This document shows, one piece after another, positions 9,286 through 19,340 of a stretch of DNA of 64,000 nucleotides (position 1 is the first letter of the stretch; every line of letters begins with the position of its first letter). This DNA is from Bacteroidia bacterium (lineage in GTDB: Bacteria; Bacteroidota; Bacteroidia; J057). The notes beneath the pieces were generated by a model. The model was not told the origin of the DNA. It ran no database searches and was given only the letters and a program-made list of their open reading frames with translations. A program made the position numbers and the translations under genes. The DNA lies in contig JALEFZ010000055.1 of NCBI GenBank assembly GCA_022760475.1, forward strand, positions 186,001-250,000, given 5' to 3'.

Positions 9286-9711
9286 ATGATTCCACATTAT
9301 GAATTAAGAACCCGCTTTGAAGGTGAGCAAGCGATGGTTTGGGATCAAATCCGAAAAAAGTGGCTGGTATGGCAACCAGAAGAAATTGTCCGACAGCAGT
9401 TAATTTGTTTTCTAGTACAAGAGAAAAATATTTCTGCCTCCCTCATAGGTGTAGAAAAAGAAATTATCTATAACGACCAAAGGAAAAGATTTGATTTAAT
9501 CGTTTTTAATCGGGAGGCCAAACCATTTATAGTGATAGAGTGCAAAGCTCCTGAGGTTCCAATTTCTAAAAAAGCCCTAGAGCAAGTAGCTCGTTATAAT
9601 ACAATTCTTGACGCACCACATTTACTACTTTTTAATGGGCATCAATGGGCATTTTTGTCAAAAAATAGTGAGGGGATTTTTCAACTACAACCAAAGGGTT
9701 GGTTTGAATGA
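9286..9711 (+). CDS. stand-alone type I restriction R-subunit N-terminal domain protein (HSDR_N_2)
   Basis: This 141-aa protein consists only of the HSDR_N_2-type PD-(D/E)xK nuclease fold. The catalytic arrangement is RKRFDLIVF (Asp) followed by FIVIECKAPEVP (ExK), then QVARYN and HLLLFNGHQW. Such short proteins occur as single genes in Bacteroidota with no adjacent hsdM or hsdS, and there is no restriction-modification partner here, so a housekeeping or repair role is possible. It is convergent with sbcC (4 bp between stops), whose product is itself a nuclease subunit, but a functional link is only a guess. Confidence 0.85.
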   Translation: MIPHYELRTRFEGEQAMVWDQIRKKWLVWQPEEIVRQQLICFLVQEKNISASLIGVEKEIIYNDQRKRFDLIVFNREAKPFIVIECKAPEVPISKKALEQVARYNTILDAPHLLLFNGHQWAFLSKNSEGIFQLQPKGWFE

Positions 9712-9715
9712 TTGC

Positions 9716-12700
9716 CTATCTCCAACTTTCCATTATTCTACTTCCACTTTCAGTATCCAGTTCGATTTTTAGGTGATTTTCAATCTCGGTTTGAAGTTCT
9801 TCGACATGGGAGATAACTCCTACAATCCTATTTTCTTTTCTAAGTGATTTCAAAGTTTGGAAGATTACTTGCAGGGAGTTTTTATCCTGAGATCCAAAAC
9901 CTTCATCAAGGAAAAAGAAGTTTTGCTTGGCTTTAACCTGTTTTTGGACTTGATCAGAAAGTGCCAAAGCAAGACATAATGCAGCTTGGAAAGTTTGACC
10001 TCCTGATAAAGTTTTTATCGATCGCCTTCTCCCTTCATTCATTAGGTCCCTCACATAAAAATTATTTTCTGCATCTACTTCAAGGCTTAAGGAATTATTA
10101 CTGAGTTTAGTAAATCTCTGATTTGCAGCTACACATAGGTTTTCCAGGTGCATCGTCGATACATATTTTACGAATCCCTTTCCTTTAAAAAGCCCTTCAA
10201 GAATCTTTAGATTTTCTCTTCTTTCATACATCTTACCAAGTTCAAGCTGGAGTCTGTTTTTCTCTTTAAACTTGGACTCAAGTTGGTTAATGGATTCAGT
10301 AAGGATTCCAATATGCTGTTTGCTTTTGTCAAGGGAGTCAGAGAGCTCAAGCTCTTGTTTTTTGAGGAGAATGAAATTTTCTTCATTAAAGTTTTGATCA
10401 CCAATATCCTCATTTATATCCTTTAGGCTAGTTTGAACCTCAGTCAAGTTTTGCTGATAACGTCTGATACTTTCTTTTTCGCTATCTATATTGATATGTT
10501 CATTCAAGATTTCAGAAATTTCAATAAGGGATTTATATCCCTCTTCAGCGATTCTTGATTCAAGTTTTTGATTTAGCTTGGCAAGTAATTTTAATATCTG
10601 CTCTTGATTTTTTTGTTCTCCTTCAACCCTCCCTTGAAGAATATTTATCTGCTTTTCCTGTTCCTTAATTTGATTTGAAAACTGTTCATAGGTGTTTCCA
10701 ATTTCTTTGAATTCATCGAGAGATTTTTGCCTTTCATGTTTAAGTGCATCAGGACTTTTTAGTTTTTCTTTTTCGAAATCAAGGTATTTAAGGTTATTCA
10801 GCTTGGCTTCGAATTGACCTTCAAGTCCACTCAACTGATTTCTAATCTGTTCTGCCTGTGATGCATATAATTCCTTTTTGGAGAGGAATTCTTTTTGGGT
10901 TTCCTTTAAGCTCTTGATCCGTTGATGAATAATTTCTAAATCTTCCAATTTCTGTTTGCGATTCCCTATGGCCTTTTTCACCATGTCCGGCTTCGACATA
11001 TCGTAATTTTTCCAGATGAAATTGGTTCGATGCTGATTTATTTTATCAGAAAGTTGGTCTTTTGCCTTTTTGAGTTCTATTACTTCCTTCTGAACAGATT
11101 TTGATTGGTCAAGAAGATATCTTAATTGTGGTAAGGTTTCTGTCAATATAGTTTCTTGGTTTTCAAGCTTTGTAAGTTTGCGTTCTATTTTTCTTGGGTC
11201 ATCGTTATTTTCAAATGTGTGGTTTAGCTGAGGGTGGTGAGTACTCCCACAAACTGGGCAAGGATCCCCTACCTGGAGATTTTTTGAAATTTTTGTTAGT
11301 TCGAAATTTAATTGAGCTTGCTGTAGTTCATTTTGGGTTTTACTTTTTAAGTCTTTGATTTCTTTTGCATCCTGCTCCAGCAATTGAATAATTACCTGAA
11401 CAGTTAACTCTCTTTGCCTGGGGTCCAGGCTAGTTTTAGAGAGAATTGTTTTCTTTTTCTCCTTGGCTTCTGAAATAGAAATATTTAGCTTTTCTTCATT
11501 TTGGAGGAGAAATTCAGATTCCTTATTTAGGCTTTCTTGTTGGTGGAACCAATTTTCGACATTTCGCAATTCATCTTCATCGATTTGGTTATTTTGAATT
11601 TTTTCTTGTTGACTTTCCAGTTGCTCCTGCTCCTTGTCATTTAGGTCAATGTCCTGTTCGAGCTTTTCGAAGTATTTCTTTGCCTCCTCAAGTCTGTGAT
11701 TTTTTCCCGCAATATTTGTTACTATATCAAGTATTTGAATTACGTTGTCGTATTCGTCGGCCTTATCTCTGATATCATTTCTATTCTCGTAAATTTCTTT
11801 AATCCTGGTAAATGCTTGGTTCTTAGACTTTAATTCAGACTTACTCTTTTCAAGGCTTATTTGCTGTAAGTTTAGGTTTTTCTTGCTTTGGCTAAGCTGC
11901 CGAGAATAATTTTCGTGTTCAGTTAGTTGGCTTGAAAACTTTTCAAGACAAAGGATATACTGATCCAGCTTGTTCTGTCGTTTTTGAAAGCTATCTTTTT
12001 GCTTCCATAACTCTTCCAGTTGAAGTTCCAGTTGTTGCTTCTTTTGAAAGAGACTTTTGAGAGCTTCCCCTTTATTTAATTTAACCCTGACCTGAGTAAT
12101 CTCCTTTTCTAATTGATGTTGTTCTGAAATTAGAAGCTCCTTTTCCGTTTTTTTTGACTCAATAAACTCTTCTGTTACTTCTTCATATTGATGAAGTAAA
12201 ACAGTAGTTCTGTCAATTTCCTGGAAATTTTTTTGTAATAAGGTTTTAGTATTTTCGCTAAGATCGAACTTTTGAAGACCAAAAATATCGATCAACATCC
12301 TTTCACGATCTGTGCTTTTTAAATGAATAAACTCCTGGAACTTTCCCTGCGGAATGATGATTGTCCTGCGGAAATTATCATAGTTCAGACCTACAATTTG
12401 CTCAACATCAGGATTTTCTAATGGGAGCCAATTGTTTTTATCCCAAAGAAAGAATTTTCTTTGTAGGGGCTTTATAGAGTCAAAATTTTTCTTATTTCGA
12501 CTAGTTTCCAGGGTAAACTTATATTTCTTGTTTTCGCTGTCCAGAAATTCAAAATCCAGGTATAACTTATTGGATTTCAAATTCATCATGTTATAATTCG
12601 TCCCACCGGCAATAATTCCTTTTAGGCGTTCACATTTTCCATAGAGTGTGAGGTAAATGGCATCCAGAATTGAAGACTTACCACTCCCGGTATGACCAAA

Positions 12701-12799
12701 GATTCCAAAAAGTTCGGCATCTATCAATCGAGTAAAATCGATGGTCTGTTTTTCTTGATAGGAGTAAAGTCCCTGGATTTGTAAGGATAAAGGAATCAT
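9716..12799 (-). CDS. sbcC: SbcC, ATPase subunit of the SbcCD nuclease
   Basis: SbcC is the Rad50-like ATPase that works with SbcD to open DNA hairpins and process double-strand ends. The 1027-aa protein has Walker A GHTGSGKS at residues 35-42. Two long coiled coils flank a zinc hook (GDPCPVCGSTHHP, CxxC near residue 515), followed by the ABC signature LSGGQTFQAALCLALALSD and Walker B FFFLDEGFGSQD. It overlaps sbcD by 4 bp, with the ATG inside the upstream stop region, so the two are translationally coupled. The length and all motifs are intact. Confidence 0.96.
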   Translation of the reverse strand: MIPLSLQIQGLYSYQEKQTIDFTRLIDAELFGIFGHTGSGKSSILDAIYLTLYGKCERLKGIIAGGTNYNMMNLKSNKLYLDFEFLDSENKKYKFTLETSRNKKNFDSIKPLQRKFFLWDKNNWLPLENPDVEQIVGLNYDNFRRTIIIPQGKFQEFIHLKSTDRERMLIDIFGLQKFDLSENTKTLLQKNFQEIDRTTVLLHQYEEVTEEFIESKKTEKELLISEQHQLEKEITQVRVKLNKGEALKSLFQKKQQLELQLEELWKQKDSFQKRQNKLDQYILCLEKFSSQLTEHENYSRQLSQSKKNLNLQQISLEKSKSELKSKNQAFTRIKEIYENRNDIRDKADEYDNVIQILDIVTNIAGKNHRLEEAKKYFEKLEQDIDLNDKEQEQLESQQEKIQNNQIDEDELRNVENWFHQQESLNKESEFLLQNEEKLNISISEAKEKKKTILSKTSLDPRQRELTVQVIIQLLEQDAKEIKDLKSKTQNELQQAQLNFELTKISKNLQVGDPCPVCGSTHHPQLNHTFENNDDPRKIERKLTKLENQETILTETLPQLRYLLDQSKSVQKEVIELKKAKDQLSDKINQHRTNFIWKNYDMSKPDMVKKAIGNRKQKLEDLEIIHQRIKSLKETQKEFLSKKELYASQAEQIRNQLSGLEGQFEAKLNNLKYLDFEKEKLKSPDALKHERQKSLDEFKEIGNTYEQFSNQIKEQEKQINILQGRVEGEQKNQEQILKLLAKLNQKLESRIAEEGYKSLIEISEILNEHINIDSEKESIRRYQQNLTEVQTSLKDINEDIGDQNFNEENFILLKKQELELSDSLDKSKQHIGILTESINQLESKFKEKNRLQLELGKMYERRENLKILEGLFKGKGFVKYVSTMHLENLCVAANQRFTKLSNNSLSLEVDAENNFYVRDLMNEGRRRSIKTLSGGQTFQAALCLALALSDQVQKQVKAKQNFFFLDEGFGSQDKNSLQVIFQTLKSLRKENRIVGVISHVEELQTEIENHLKIELDTESGSRIMESWR

Positions 12800-14025
12800 G
12801 TGTTATCCGATACGTTGATGACTTCTTTGAATAAATTCTTCAGTTCCTCATTGATGGCTTGGCCTTTTTTATAAAGAAAATAATCTTCAAAAAGCGCATC
12901 TATATTTTTTGTCAAGTCTACCTTCTTACCAGATGTAAATTTTAAAAGATCTGGATTTGTAAACTCCGGAATTATCCTAATTATTCCTTCGTGAGCCTCT
13001 AATAATTGCTTCTTTTCAGAAGCTGTTAGGTGTTTGTCTACGGCAATACTCAATTCAACCAGGTAGTTGGGGTTTGCATTTAGCCATTTGATGGCGTTCT
13101 CTATCCCTTGAAATCTCTTTTGAATGGTTTGCTTACCACTGCTAAGTTCAATTTTTTCAATTGAAACAGCTTTTCCTGGTTCTGCTTCAATAATACTCAC
13201 TGATTTTACTTTTTGGCGATCATCAATGCTGTAACATAATGGGCTGGAGGAATATAAAATAGGAAAGGGTTCCTTTTGAATAAAGAGTCTTGAGTGGATA
13301 TGACCAAGTGCGACATATTGAAGGCCTGCAGGGAAATTCTCAGGGAAAATTGCCCTTGCCCCGCCCAGGCTAAGAACTGATTTTTCTTCTGTATCCTCAA
13401 GGGATTCATCTGCTTCTCCTTGATTAGATACGAAAAGGTGAGTCATGAGCATATTGACTCCGTGATCATCAAAGTATTTTGAAGCGAGTTGACTCCAGTG
13501 GTTTTCAAGAATTTGCCGCAGAACGATGTCCTTATTTTCGTTGCCAAGGTATTTTTTCAACCTGACTTCATTGGCATATGGTGTCAAAATTAGGCGGATC
13601 GGATAATCAACTCCTGGTATTTTTATTTCGACAAAACCTTTATCTGTTCGTAATATTTCAATCCCATCTTCCAGTTTAAATGGGCGAAACTCCGTATTCG
13701 GGTATCCCGAAAGAATAATTCCACATTCTCTTGCAAGGGGATCGGGTGCTTCAATCCTGTCAGGGGAATCATGATTTCCTGCAATGCCAATAACAGCTCT
13801 TTTGCCATTTTTGGCTAACCTTTTCAAACAATGGTAAAACGTCTCGATAGCCTCTACGGAAGGGTTGGGCACATCATACAGGTCTCCGGCTATAAAAACG
13901 GCATCAACATTTTCTGTATCTGCTATTTGGCATATTTCTTCAAGAACAGCTTTTTGTTCTTCAAGGCGAGAAAACTGTTCCAGCTTTTTTCCAAGGTGCC
14001 AATCTGCTGTATGGAGAATTTTCAT
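12796..14025 (-). CDS. sbcD: SbcD, nuclease subunit of the SbcCD complex
   Basis: This is the Mre11-like manganese-dependent exo/endonuclease partner of SbcC. The 409-aa calcineurin-like phosphoesterase shows all metal motifs in order: TADWHLGK at the N-terminus, AGDLYDVPNPS, GNHDSPDR, LMTHLF and LGHIHSR. The C-terminal region is the SbcD cap and SbcC-binding segment. It is the first gene of the sbcDC operon, preceded by a 70-bp gap to the convergent-side M16 gene stop. Confidence 0.95.
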   Translation of the reverse strand: MKILHTADWHLGKKLEQFSRLEEQKAVLEEICQIADTENVDAVFIAGDLYDVPNPSVEAIETFYHCLKRLAKNGKRAVIGIAGNHDSPDRIEAPDPLARECGIILSGYPNTEFRPFKLEDGIEILRTDKGFVEIKIPGVDYPIRLILTPYANEVRLKKYLGNENKDIVLRQILENHWSQLASKYFDDHGVNMLMTHLFVSNQGEADESLEDTEEKSVLSLGGARAIFPENFPAGLQYVALGHIHSRLFIQKEPFPILYSSSPLCYSIDDRQKVKSVSIIEAEPGKAVSIEKIELSSGKQTIQKRFQGIENAIKWLNANPNYLVELSIAVDKHLTASEKKQLLEAHEGIIRIIPEFTNPDLLKFTSGKKVDLTKNIDALFEDYFLYKKGQAINEELKNLFKEVINVSDNT

Positions 14026-14095
14026 TAATCAGGATGCTTCGGAAGACGAAAAATAAGCCCGAGTCAATGAAAATTAGCCATTTAAAAATGGTGGC

Positions 14096-15325
14096 TCAAC
14101 CTGCTTTATACACAATAGTGGATATCTTATCCTCTTGGAAAATTTCGTTAGCTGCATCCTGAATTTGCTGCGCACTAACTTTTTGAAGTTCGTGGATGAA
14201 ATCGTCAAAAGGTGAGACTTTTCCAAAGTCGAGCAAGTCTTTGGCCATTCCCAACATTTGATTTAGCAAATTTTCATAACCGAGTGTCAATTGTCCGGTT
14301 AATTGTTTCTTTGCTTGACTTAACCTTATGATTCCCAGTGGTTTATTCTTAAGGATGTTGAGCTCCTTCCAAACTAATTTGCGGATTCTCTCTATATTTT
14401 TCTTCTCTGCTGCATAATAAATTCCCCAAATTCCTGAATCGATGTAGGGTGCATAAAAAGAAGAGATATTATAAGTTAGGCCATACCTTTCTCTTATGTT
14501 CAGGCTGAGCTTGCTATTCATGGAAGGGCCACCCAGAAGATTATCTAAAACAAGGAATGGAACATAATTTTCCTGTTTCAATGGGTATGCTTCGGTTCCG
14601 ATGATTACATGAGCCTGGTCTGCGGTAAAGTTCCTTTCCATAGTAAAGGGTTTTACCTTAGGAGGTGGGCTAATGTTCTTTGATCCTGCGGGTATGATAA
14701 TGTGAGAAAGGTATTTTGAAATGACTTTCTCTACTTTCTTTTTTGATACGTTCCCTACGATTGAATAGACAACTTGCCCTTGGATGAAGGATCTATTCAA
14801 GTGGTTTTTAACCTTATCTTTGGTGAAGGTTCCTATGCTATCCTTGGTGCCAAGGATGGGGTGTCCAAGGCTATGATTGGGATATAGCATTTCATCGAAA
14901 TCTTCGAAAATGGCTTCATCAGGAATATTGCGGTAATGGTCTATTTCCTCGGCTATAACTTGCTTTTCTTTGACAATTTCTTTCTCTGGAAATGTCGAAT
15001 TAAAAGTAATATCCGTTAATAATTCGGTGGCTCTTTCGAAATATTCTGAAACCATGGAAGCATATAGAAAAGTCTTTTCTTTTGTGGTGTATGCATTGAG
15101 GTCTCCGCCGACAGATTCTAGATAGTTGAGAATATGGAAGGTTTTTCTTTTGGTTGTACCTTTAAAGATCATGTGCTCAATGAAGTGAGCCATGCCCATT
15201 TCTCCTTCCATGTCATCACGGCTTCCAGCATTTATTGCATAGCCACAATGAACAGTTTTTGTATAGGGAATGTATTTATAAATGACCCTTAAGCCATTTT
15301 GAAGTTCGTATACAATAGCTTCCAT
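14096..15325 (-). CDS. M16-family zinc peptidase (processing-peptidase-like)
   Basis: This 409-aa single-chain M16 peptidase carries the inverted zinc motif HxxEH in MAHFIEHMIFKGT and the distal Glu in QVIAEEIDHYRNIPDEAIFE. Two M16 halves are visible: residues 1 to about 180 catalytic, and about 185-409 the inactive C-terminal half. No signal peptide is present, so it is probably cytoplasmic, comparable to other bacterial homologues of mitochondrial processing peptidase. I chose the ATG at 15325 (MEAIVYELQNG), which places the first strand as in the family; an ATG at 15358 adds eleven hydrophobic residues without homology logic. Confidence 0.9.
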   Translation of the reverse strand: MEAIVYELQNGLRVIYKYIPYTKTVHCGYAINAGSRDDMEGEMGMAHFIEHMIFKGTTKRKTFHILNYLESVGGDLNAYTTKEKTFLYASMVSEYFERATELLTDITFNSTFPEKEIVKEKQVIAEEIDHYRNIPDEAIFEDFDEMLYPNHSLGHPILGTKDSIGTFTKDKVKNHLNRSFIQGQVVYSIVGNVSKKKVEKVISKYLSHIIIPAGSKNISPPPKVKPFTMERNFTADQAHVIIGTEAYPLKQENYVPFLVLDNLLGGPSMNSKLSLNIRERYGLTYNISSFYAPYIDSGIWGIYYAAEKKNIERIRKLVWKELNILKNKPLGIIRLSQAKKQLTGQLTLGYENLLNQMLGMAKDLLDFGKVSPFDDFIHELQKVSAQQIQDAANEIFQEDKISTIVYKAG

Positions 15326-15401
15326 CAACTTATCTTCGAAGAACCCGAAAATAAACACATTTTACTCAATAAACCTTACTTTGAATTAACTACTTTGTTA
15401 C

Positions 15402-15950
15402 ATGATTATGGAAAATAAATATCTAAACTTTATGAAAAGCAGCATCTTTCTGTTTTCAGTTATATTGATTTCTTTGGGTTTGACTTCCTGTCAGCCTGAT
15501 TGCGATCCTGCAAATAATGGTGAGGTTGGAGGAGAATTTTTTTCCGTTACCTATGAGACTCCGGCTGGGGACAACTATCTTGAAAATGTTTATAGACAGG
15601 ACAAAGTAACTGTATTTGTAGATAAGAGTGGTGGAACTGATGAAGTTCCTGATTTCGAGTTGATCTTTCCTGGTTTTAAGGATGGTACCTTTGGGCCTTT
15701 TGAGTTCACGGCAGATTGGAATGATCCAGCGAATGGCCGTTTGCAAGTTGAGGAGATTTTACAATTGCCTTTGGCCTATGACTATTATATCCGTAAGGAT
15801 ACTTTTGGTGTAGATACTTTCCGCGTCGAATTCAGAATTGGGGCAAATTCCTGTAACTATTTTTGGGATTATATCAGGTATTTCAAAAATGGAGAAGAAC
15901 TTACTAATAATTCAGGTAGCAGAACTGTGGACTTAAATTTTCAGGAATAA
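15402..15950 (+). CDS. uncharacterised lipoprotein
   Basis: This 182-aa protein begins with a lipoprotein signal peptide: a short basic start, the hydrophobic run SIFLFSVILISLG, and the lipobox LTSC, with Cys about 30 residues in. The mature part is acidic and beta-rich, with several cysteines (QPDCDP, ANSCNYFWDY) and a final RTVDLNFQE strand. I do not recognise a domain. Three in-frame ATGs (15402, 15408, 15432) are possible, and the last gives the most typical lipoprotein signal length. It stands alone between a divergent M16 gene and a 194-bp gap. Confidence 0.75.
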   Translation: MIMENKYLNFMKSSIFLFSVILISLGLTSCQPDCDPANNGEVGGEFFSVTYETPAGDNYLENVYRQDKVTVFVDKSGGTDEVPDFELIFPGFKDGTFGPFEFTADWNDPANGRLQVEEILQLPLAYDYYIRKDTFGVDTFRVEFRIGANSCNYFWDYIRYFKNGEELTNNSGSRTVDLNFQE

Positions 15951-16144
15951 AATTATTGGAATGTTTTGTCCTTCAGCTATGTAATTGATATAATGAGGGC
16001 AGACAATGTTTCGGATATTCCCCATCATGCTTTTTCCAAAGTCATCTTTAATTTCGAAAGTTGAAGAGAAATATTGATATTTATTACACTGGATAAAGTA
16101 TGATAAAAGAAATTCTTTCGTTTGGGAATTAATAGTTCTGATTT

Positions 16145-17488
16145 ATGAAGCGACTGCTTGTTTATATAATTCTGGTTTTGATTTTCTCTGTTGGGGCTAG
16201 CTCTGTAAAAGGGCAGGCTTGTGATATTTTTGAGGCGGAGATGAAGTCATATTTTGAGAAGTATTCTCCTAAATCAGATAATTATGCTAAAGTGTTGGAG
16301 AGCTATTGGGCTAAATGTGCCAATCCAACTCCTGCTATGAATCTGATTTATTATTATGCCCGTGCAAAGTATCATTTGAATATTTTTGAAGACTATACTT
16401 ATCGCAGGAGTGCTTATGAGTCTGCGCGGGATAACTTTTACGTAGCTGCAGCTGATTTTCAAATTCTTCGGGTCAAAAGATACGGCGAGGATGAGTTTTG
16501 GAATCTTTTGAATGAGCGCTATGCTGAAATGGAAAATACCCTTTCGGAGTCCGACCCATATAAAAGGTACAGGGATGAAAAATTTTCAAGGAAATTAGAA
16601 ATGGGTTCAAGCAACTCCAGATTCGCAAAGTCCAACTGGGTGCTCAACCTAAGCAAGGGTACCAGCCGAGCTGCTGCAAATCCCACCAGAAAATCATTTA
16701 CCAAACAATTCAGGTATAAAGATGGCTATGTCGATCAATTCCCTAAAGATGGTGAAGGTTCAAAAGAGAAGGATGGTGAAGAGAGAGATGAGTACGGCTT
16801 TGTCGGGAATGTGGACAAGCTGAATCTCATGGGTTATCTGGATTGGCTTGCAAAGAATGGCAGCAAAGGACCTGAGTTGGTTTATTTCGACGCATCATCC
16901 TGGATTTCCAAACTGGGAGATGATTATGATGTCGCCATCAATGCGTTGGACAGCCTTATTGTAAGAAATAAACCAGGTGCTGGTGGGAGCATGCTTGAGG
17001 TTATTCGGTATGGCGAAGCACTCGCCATCGAAGCAGGCGAAAAGAGTGTCTACAGAGATGATGTTACTTTTATCAAGGTGCGTACAGAAAAAGGAGTAAT
17101 AGGCTGGGTCCCTGAAATTGCGACCATTCCTGATGGAGCATTGGCAGTGATTACAAAAACTGTAATCGCAGGGATAAGTCCGGGTTCAAGGCTTGATCGT
17201 GGAAAGTTTATCCTCTCCCCTGGTGATTTGATCATTTTGAGTGAAGAGAATGGAGATTTTATTCAAATCGTAACCCGAGATTTGAAATCGATAGGTTGGA
17301 TAAGTGCCAATGATGGTTGGAGCATTGTATATGACGATGTTGTGATAGGAATGATGTACCATGAAGCCATGAAGGTTCCTTATCTGGTTCAGAGATTAAA
17401 GGAGCTGGAAACCATTGGTAAATACGAAGGCTTTTATGATTCTCCACTTGCCGAATTGGTACTTAAAGAAATTGAAGCCTTGAAATAA
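16145..17488 (+). CDS. secreted SH3-domain protein
   Basis: This 447-aa protein has a signal peptide (LLVYIILVLIFSVGASSVKGQ, cleaved near residue 23) and a helical N-terminal half with a conserved-looking CDIFEAEMKSYFEKYSP start. A charged linker around residues 195-215 is followed by two SH3b-like modules (residues about 275-330 and 335-390). The first contains VRNKPGAGGSMLEVIRYGE and VIGWVPE; the second contains GDLIILSEENGDFIQIVT and SIGWIS. SH3b domains usually bind cell-wall or surface polymers. No catalytic domain is attached, so a binding or scaffold role in the periplasm is likely. Confidence 0.72.
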   Translation: MKRLLVYIILVLIFSVGASSVKGQACDIFEAEMKSYFEKYSPKSDNYAKVLESYWAKCANPTPAMNLIYYYARAKYHLNIFEDYTYRRSAYESARDNFYVAAADFQILRVKRYGEDEFWNLLNERYAEMENTLSESDPYKRYRDEKFSRKLEMGSSNSRFAKSNWVLNLSKGTSRAAANPTRKSFTKQFRYKDGYVDQFPKDGEGSKEKDGEERDEYGFVGNVDKLNLMGYLDWLAKNGSKGPELVYFDASSWISKLGDDYDVAINALDSLIVRNKPGAGGSMLEVIRYGEALAIEAGEKSVYRDDVTFIKVRTEKGVIGWVPEIATIPDGALAVITKTVIAGISPGSRLDRGKFILSPGDLIILSEENGDFIQIVTRDLKSIGWISANDGWSIVYDDVVIGMMYHEAMKVPYLVQRLKELETIGKYEGFYDSPLAELVLKEIEALK

Positions 17489-17499
17489 TTGAAGGAGGT

Positions 17500-18228
17500 C
17501 TATAATGAGAGTCTTTTGAAAATTCCTTCAGGAATATTTTTGATTAATAGCATGATCCATTTCCACACTTTCTTATAGTAGAGGGTGTGGGATTTTTTAT
17601 TGACGGCATTCTCGATTGCCATGGCGAGTTTTTGGGGTTGAGCTGTCAAAATTCCTGGAGTTTCCATGCCCTCGATCATTGGGGTATCGACAAATCCAGG
17701 CTTTACTGTGAGTACATGCACGTTGGATTTTGCAAGGCGATTGCGTAGTCCCGACAAGAAGGCTGAAAAACCTGCTTTTGCGCTACCATAATAATAATTG
17801 GAAGCCCTTCCACGTTCCCCAGCTACTGAGCTTATGCCGACAATTGTTCCGGATTTTCTTTTTTCAAAGTCATTAGCGATGTGGTGAAGTATGGAGCATG
17901 CTCCTACAAAATTCACCATTAGGCTATTTTCTGCCATGTCCCAGTTTTGCTCCAACTCAGCCTGATCACCCAGGTATCCAAAAACACAGAATACCAAATC
18001 AATTTCTGAATTTAAGCCTTGCAGAAATTGTTGATGATCAAGCGTTTTTAAGGCATCAAAGTAATGAATGGAGTTTTCGTTTTCGTATCGAATGCTTAAG
18101 TCTGAGGCCTCCTTTTTGAGTTCGTCAGTATTTCTGCCTGCCAGGAATAGCCTGTGCTTTTGGGATGCATAGCGGTGAGAAATGGCTCTGGCTATTCCTG
18201 AAGTTGCTCCAAGGATGAGTATATTCAT
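17500..18228 (-). CDS. short-chain dehydrogenase/reductase
   Basis: This 242-aa classical SDR has the cofactor loop GATSGIARA at residues 7-15, an Arg in LAGRN suggesting NADPH preference, an Asn in NFVGA, the catalytic Ser in GISSVAGERG, and YxxxK in YYYGSAKAG. The C-terminus has a hydrophobic, basic helix (WIMLLIKNIPEGIFKRL) that may associate with the membrane, as in SDRs acting on lipid-linked sugars such as DprE2-like enzymes. That substrate is a guess. It follows the DUF368 gene but a strong terminator separates the two. Confidence 0.85.
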   Translation of the reverse strand: MNILILGATSGIARAISHRYASQKHRLFLAGRNTDELKKEASDLSIRYENENSIHYFDALKTLDHQQFLQGLNSEIDLVFCVFGYLGDQAELEQNWDMAENSLMVNFVGACSILHHIANDFEKRKSGTIVGISSVAGERGRASNYYYGSAKAGFSAFLSGLRNRLAKSNVHVLTVKPGFVDTPMIEGMETPGILTAQPQKLAMAIENAVNKKSHTLYYKKVWKWIMLLIKNIPEGIFKRLSL

Positions 18229-18242
18229 GGCACAAACATAAA

Positions 18243-18270
18243 AAAAGCGGAGATAGATTTCTCCGCTTTT
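18243..18270 (-). terminator. intrinsic terminator after the DUF368 gene
   Basis: The arms AAAAGCGGAGA (18243-18253) and TCTCCGCTTTT (18260-18270) form a perfect 11-bp stem with a 6-nt loop. On the minus strand it is followed by a T-rich run. It lies between the DUF368 stop and the SDR start, so the SDR probably has its own promoter in the few bases left or is expressed by read-through. Confidence 0.8.
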
Positions 18271-18287
18271 ATGTATTCTATTTCAAA

Positions 18288-19244
18288 TTATGCTGCTGAT
18301 TCTTCAGACTGGTCGGATGCAAACTTTTCCATGGCCCAAATAGCAATTCCTCCTCCTATGATCAATGCAATTGCTATGAGTGTTTCGCTGGAGGTAAAGT
18401 CAGGTAAGTGCCAATTTTCATATCCGCTTAGGATTTTTTCGCCTTTTTTCATGATAAACTCTCCTGTTTCTTCATTTTGAAGGAATTTTTTATCCTTCCA
18501 TGGCCAGATGATCGCCAGAGAACCGACTATAAAACCAGTCATCAAGGCGATGGTCTGGTCTTTATAATTCTTGAATACCCAGGAAAGAACCCTTGAGAAT
18601 GCTAGAAGTCCCAATACTGCTCCTATTCCTACCGGAATGATGATCTTGGTATTGAAATCCGAGATGGCATCAACCATGATCAGTTTATAATTTCCGAGAA
18701 TGATCAATACAAATGACCCAGACAGACCAGGAAGGATCATGCTACACATGGCAATGGCGCCACAGATCATCAGGTAATAAATGGCTTCGTTTTCAACTCC
18801 AGGTTTAAGGAAAGTAATGAATAAGGCCAAGGCGAGCCCAACAACAATGCTGATGATGGTTCCTATGTTCCATTTTTCTACGGTTCTTCCTACAGAAATA
18901 ATAGAGACCAGAATCAATCCGAAGAAGAAGGCGTAAAGCCAGATTTCATAGGATGGGTTATCGTTCTCAAGCATCCATTTGAAAATTTTTGCCAGAGAAA
19001 CGATGCTTACTCCAATGCCGAGGAAGATCATGAGCAAAAATGTACCATTCACATGCGCCCAGAACTCTTTAAATTTTCCCTGAAAGAATAACTTGAATGC
19101 TGTGGCATCAACTGACTTGATCGAATTGATCAGTTTATCATAAATTCCGGTAATCAGTGCAATGGTTCCACCTGAAACTCCGGGGATTACATTGGCAGCT
19201 CCGATTGCAAGGCCTTTGAAGAATAGTGTGATAGCATTGTTCAT
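18288..19244 (-). CDS. DUF368 membrane protein, PopT-type polyprenyl-phosphate transporter
   Basis: This 318-aa polytopic membrane protein is of the DUF368 family. The N-terminal signature GAANVIPGVSGGTIALITGI is repeated in variant form near residue 170 (CSMILPGLSGSFVLIILG), the internal duplication expected of the fold. About nine hydrophobic helices are visible. DUF368 proteins (PopT) have been reported as undecaprenyl-phosphate translocases that recycle the lipid carrier for cell-wall and surface-polymer synthesis. This function is transferred by family, not shown here. Upstream is the frr terminator, downstream a second terminator, so it is transcribed alone. Confidence 0.85.
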   Translation of the reverse strand: MNNAITLFFKGLAIGAANVIPGVSGGTIALITGIYDKLINSIKSVDATAFKLFFQGKFKEFWAHVNGTFLLMIFLGIGVSIVSLAKIFKWMLENDNPSYEIWLYAFFFGLILVSIISVGRTVEKWNIGTIISIVVGLALALFITFLKPGVENEAIYYLMICGAIAMCSMILPGLSGSFVLIILGNYKLIMVDAISDFNTKIIIPVGIGAVLGLLAFSRVLSWVFKNYKDQTIALMTGFIVGSLAIIWPWKDKKFLQNEETGEFIMKKGEKILSGYENWHLPDFTSSETLIAIALIIGGGIAIWAMEKFASDQSEESAA

Positions 19245-19340
19245 GGCTGCAAAGCTAAGAAAAAAGGAAATTTATAGAAGAGATAGCTGTCGAATGGAAA
19301 GAAAATTGGGTGATTTGTTCGGAAGTCTGTATCAATTGAA

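Noticed and set aside
9286..9711. Type I restriction-modification remnant or defence island
   Set aside because: Only the small HSDR_N domain is present, without methylase, specificity subunit or helicase, and such single genes are common backbone in this phylum.
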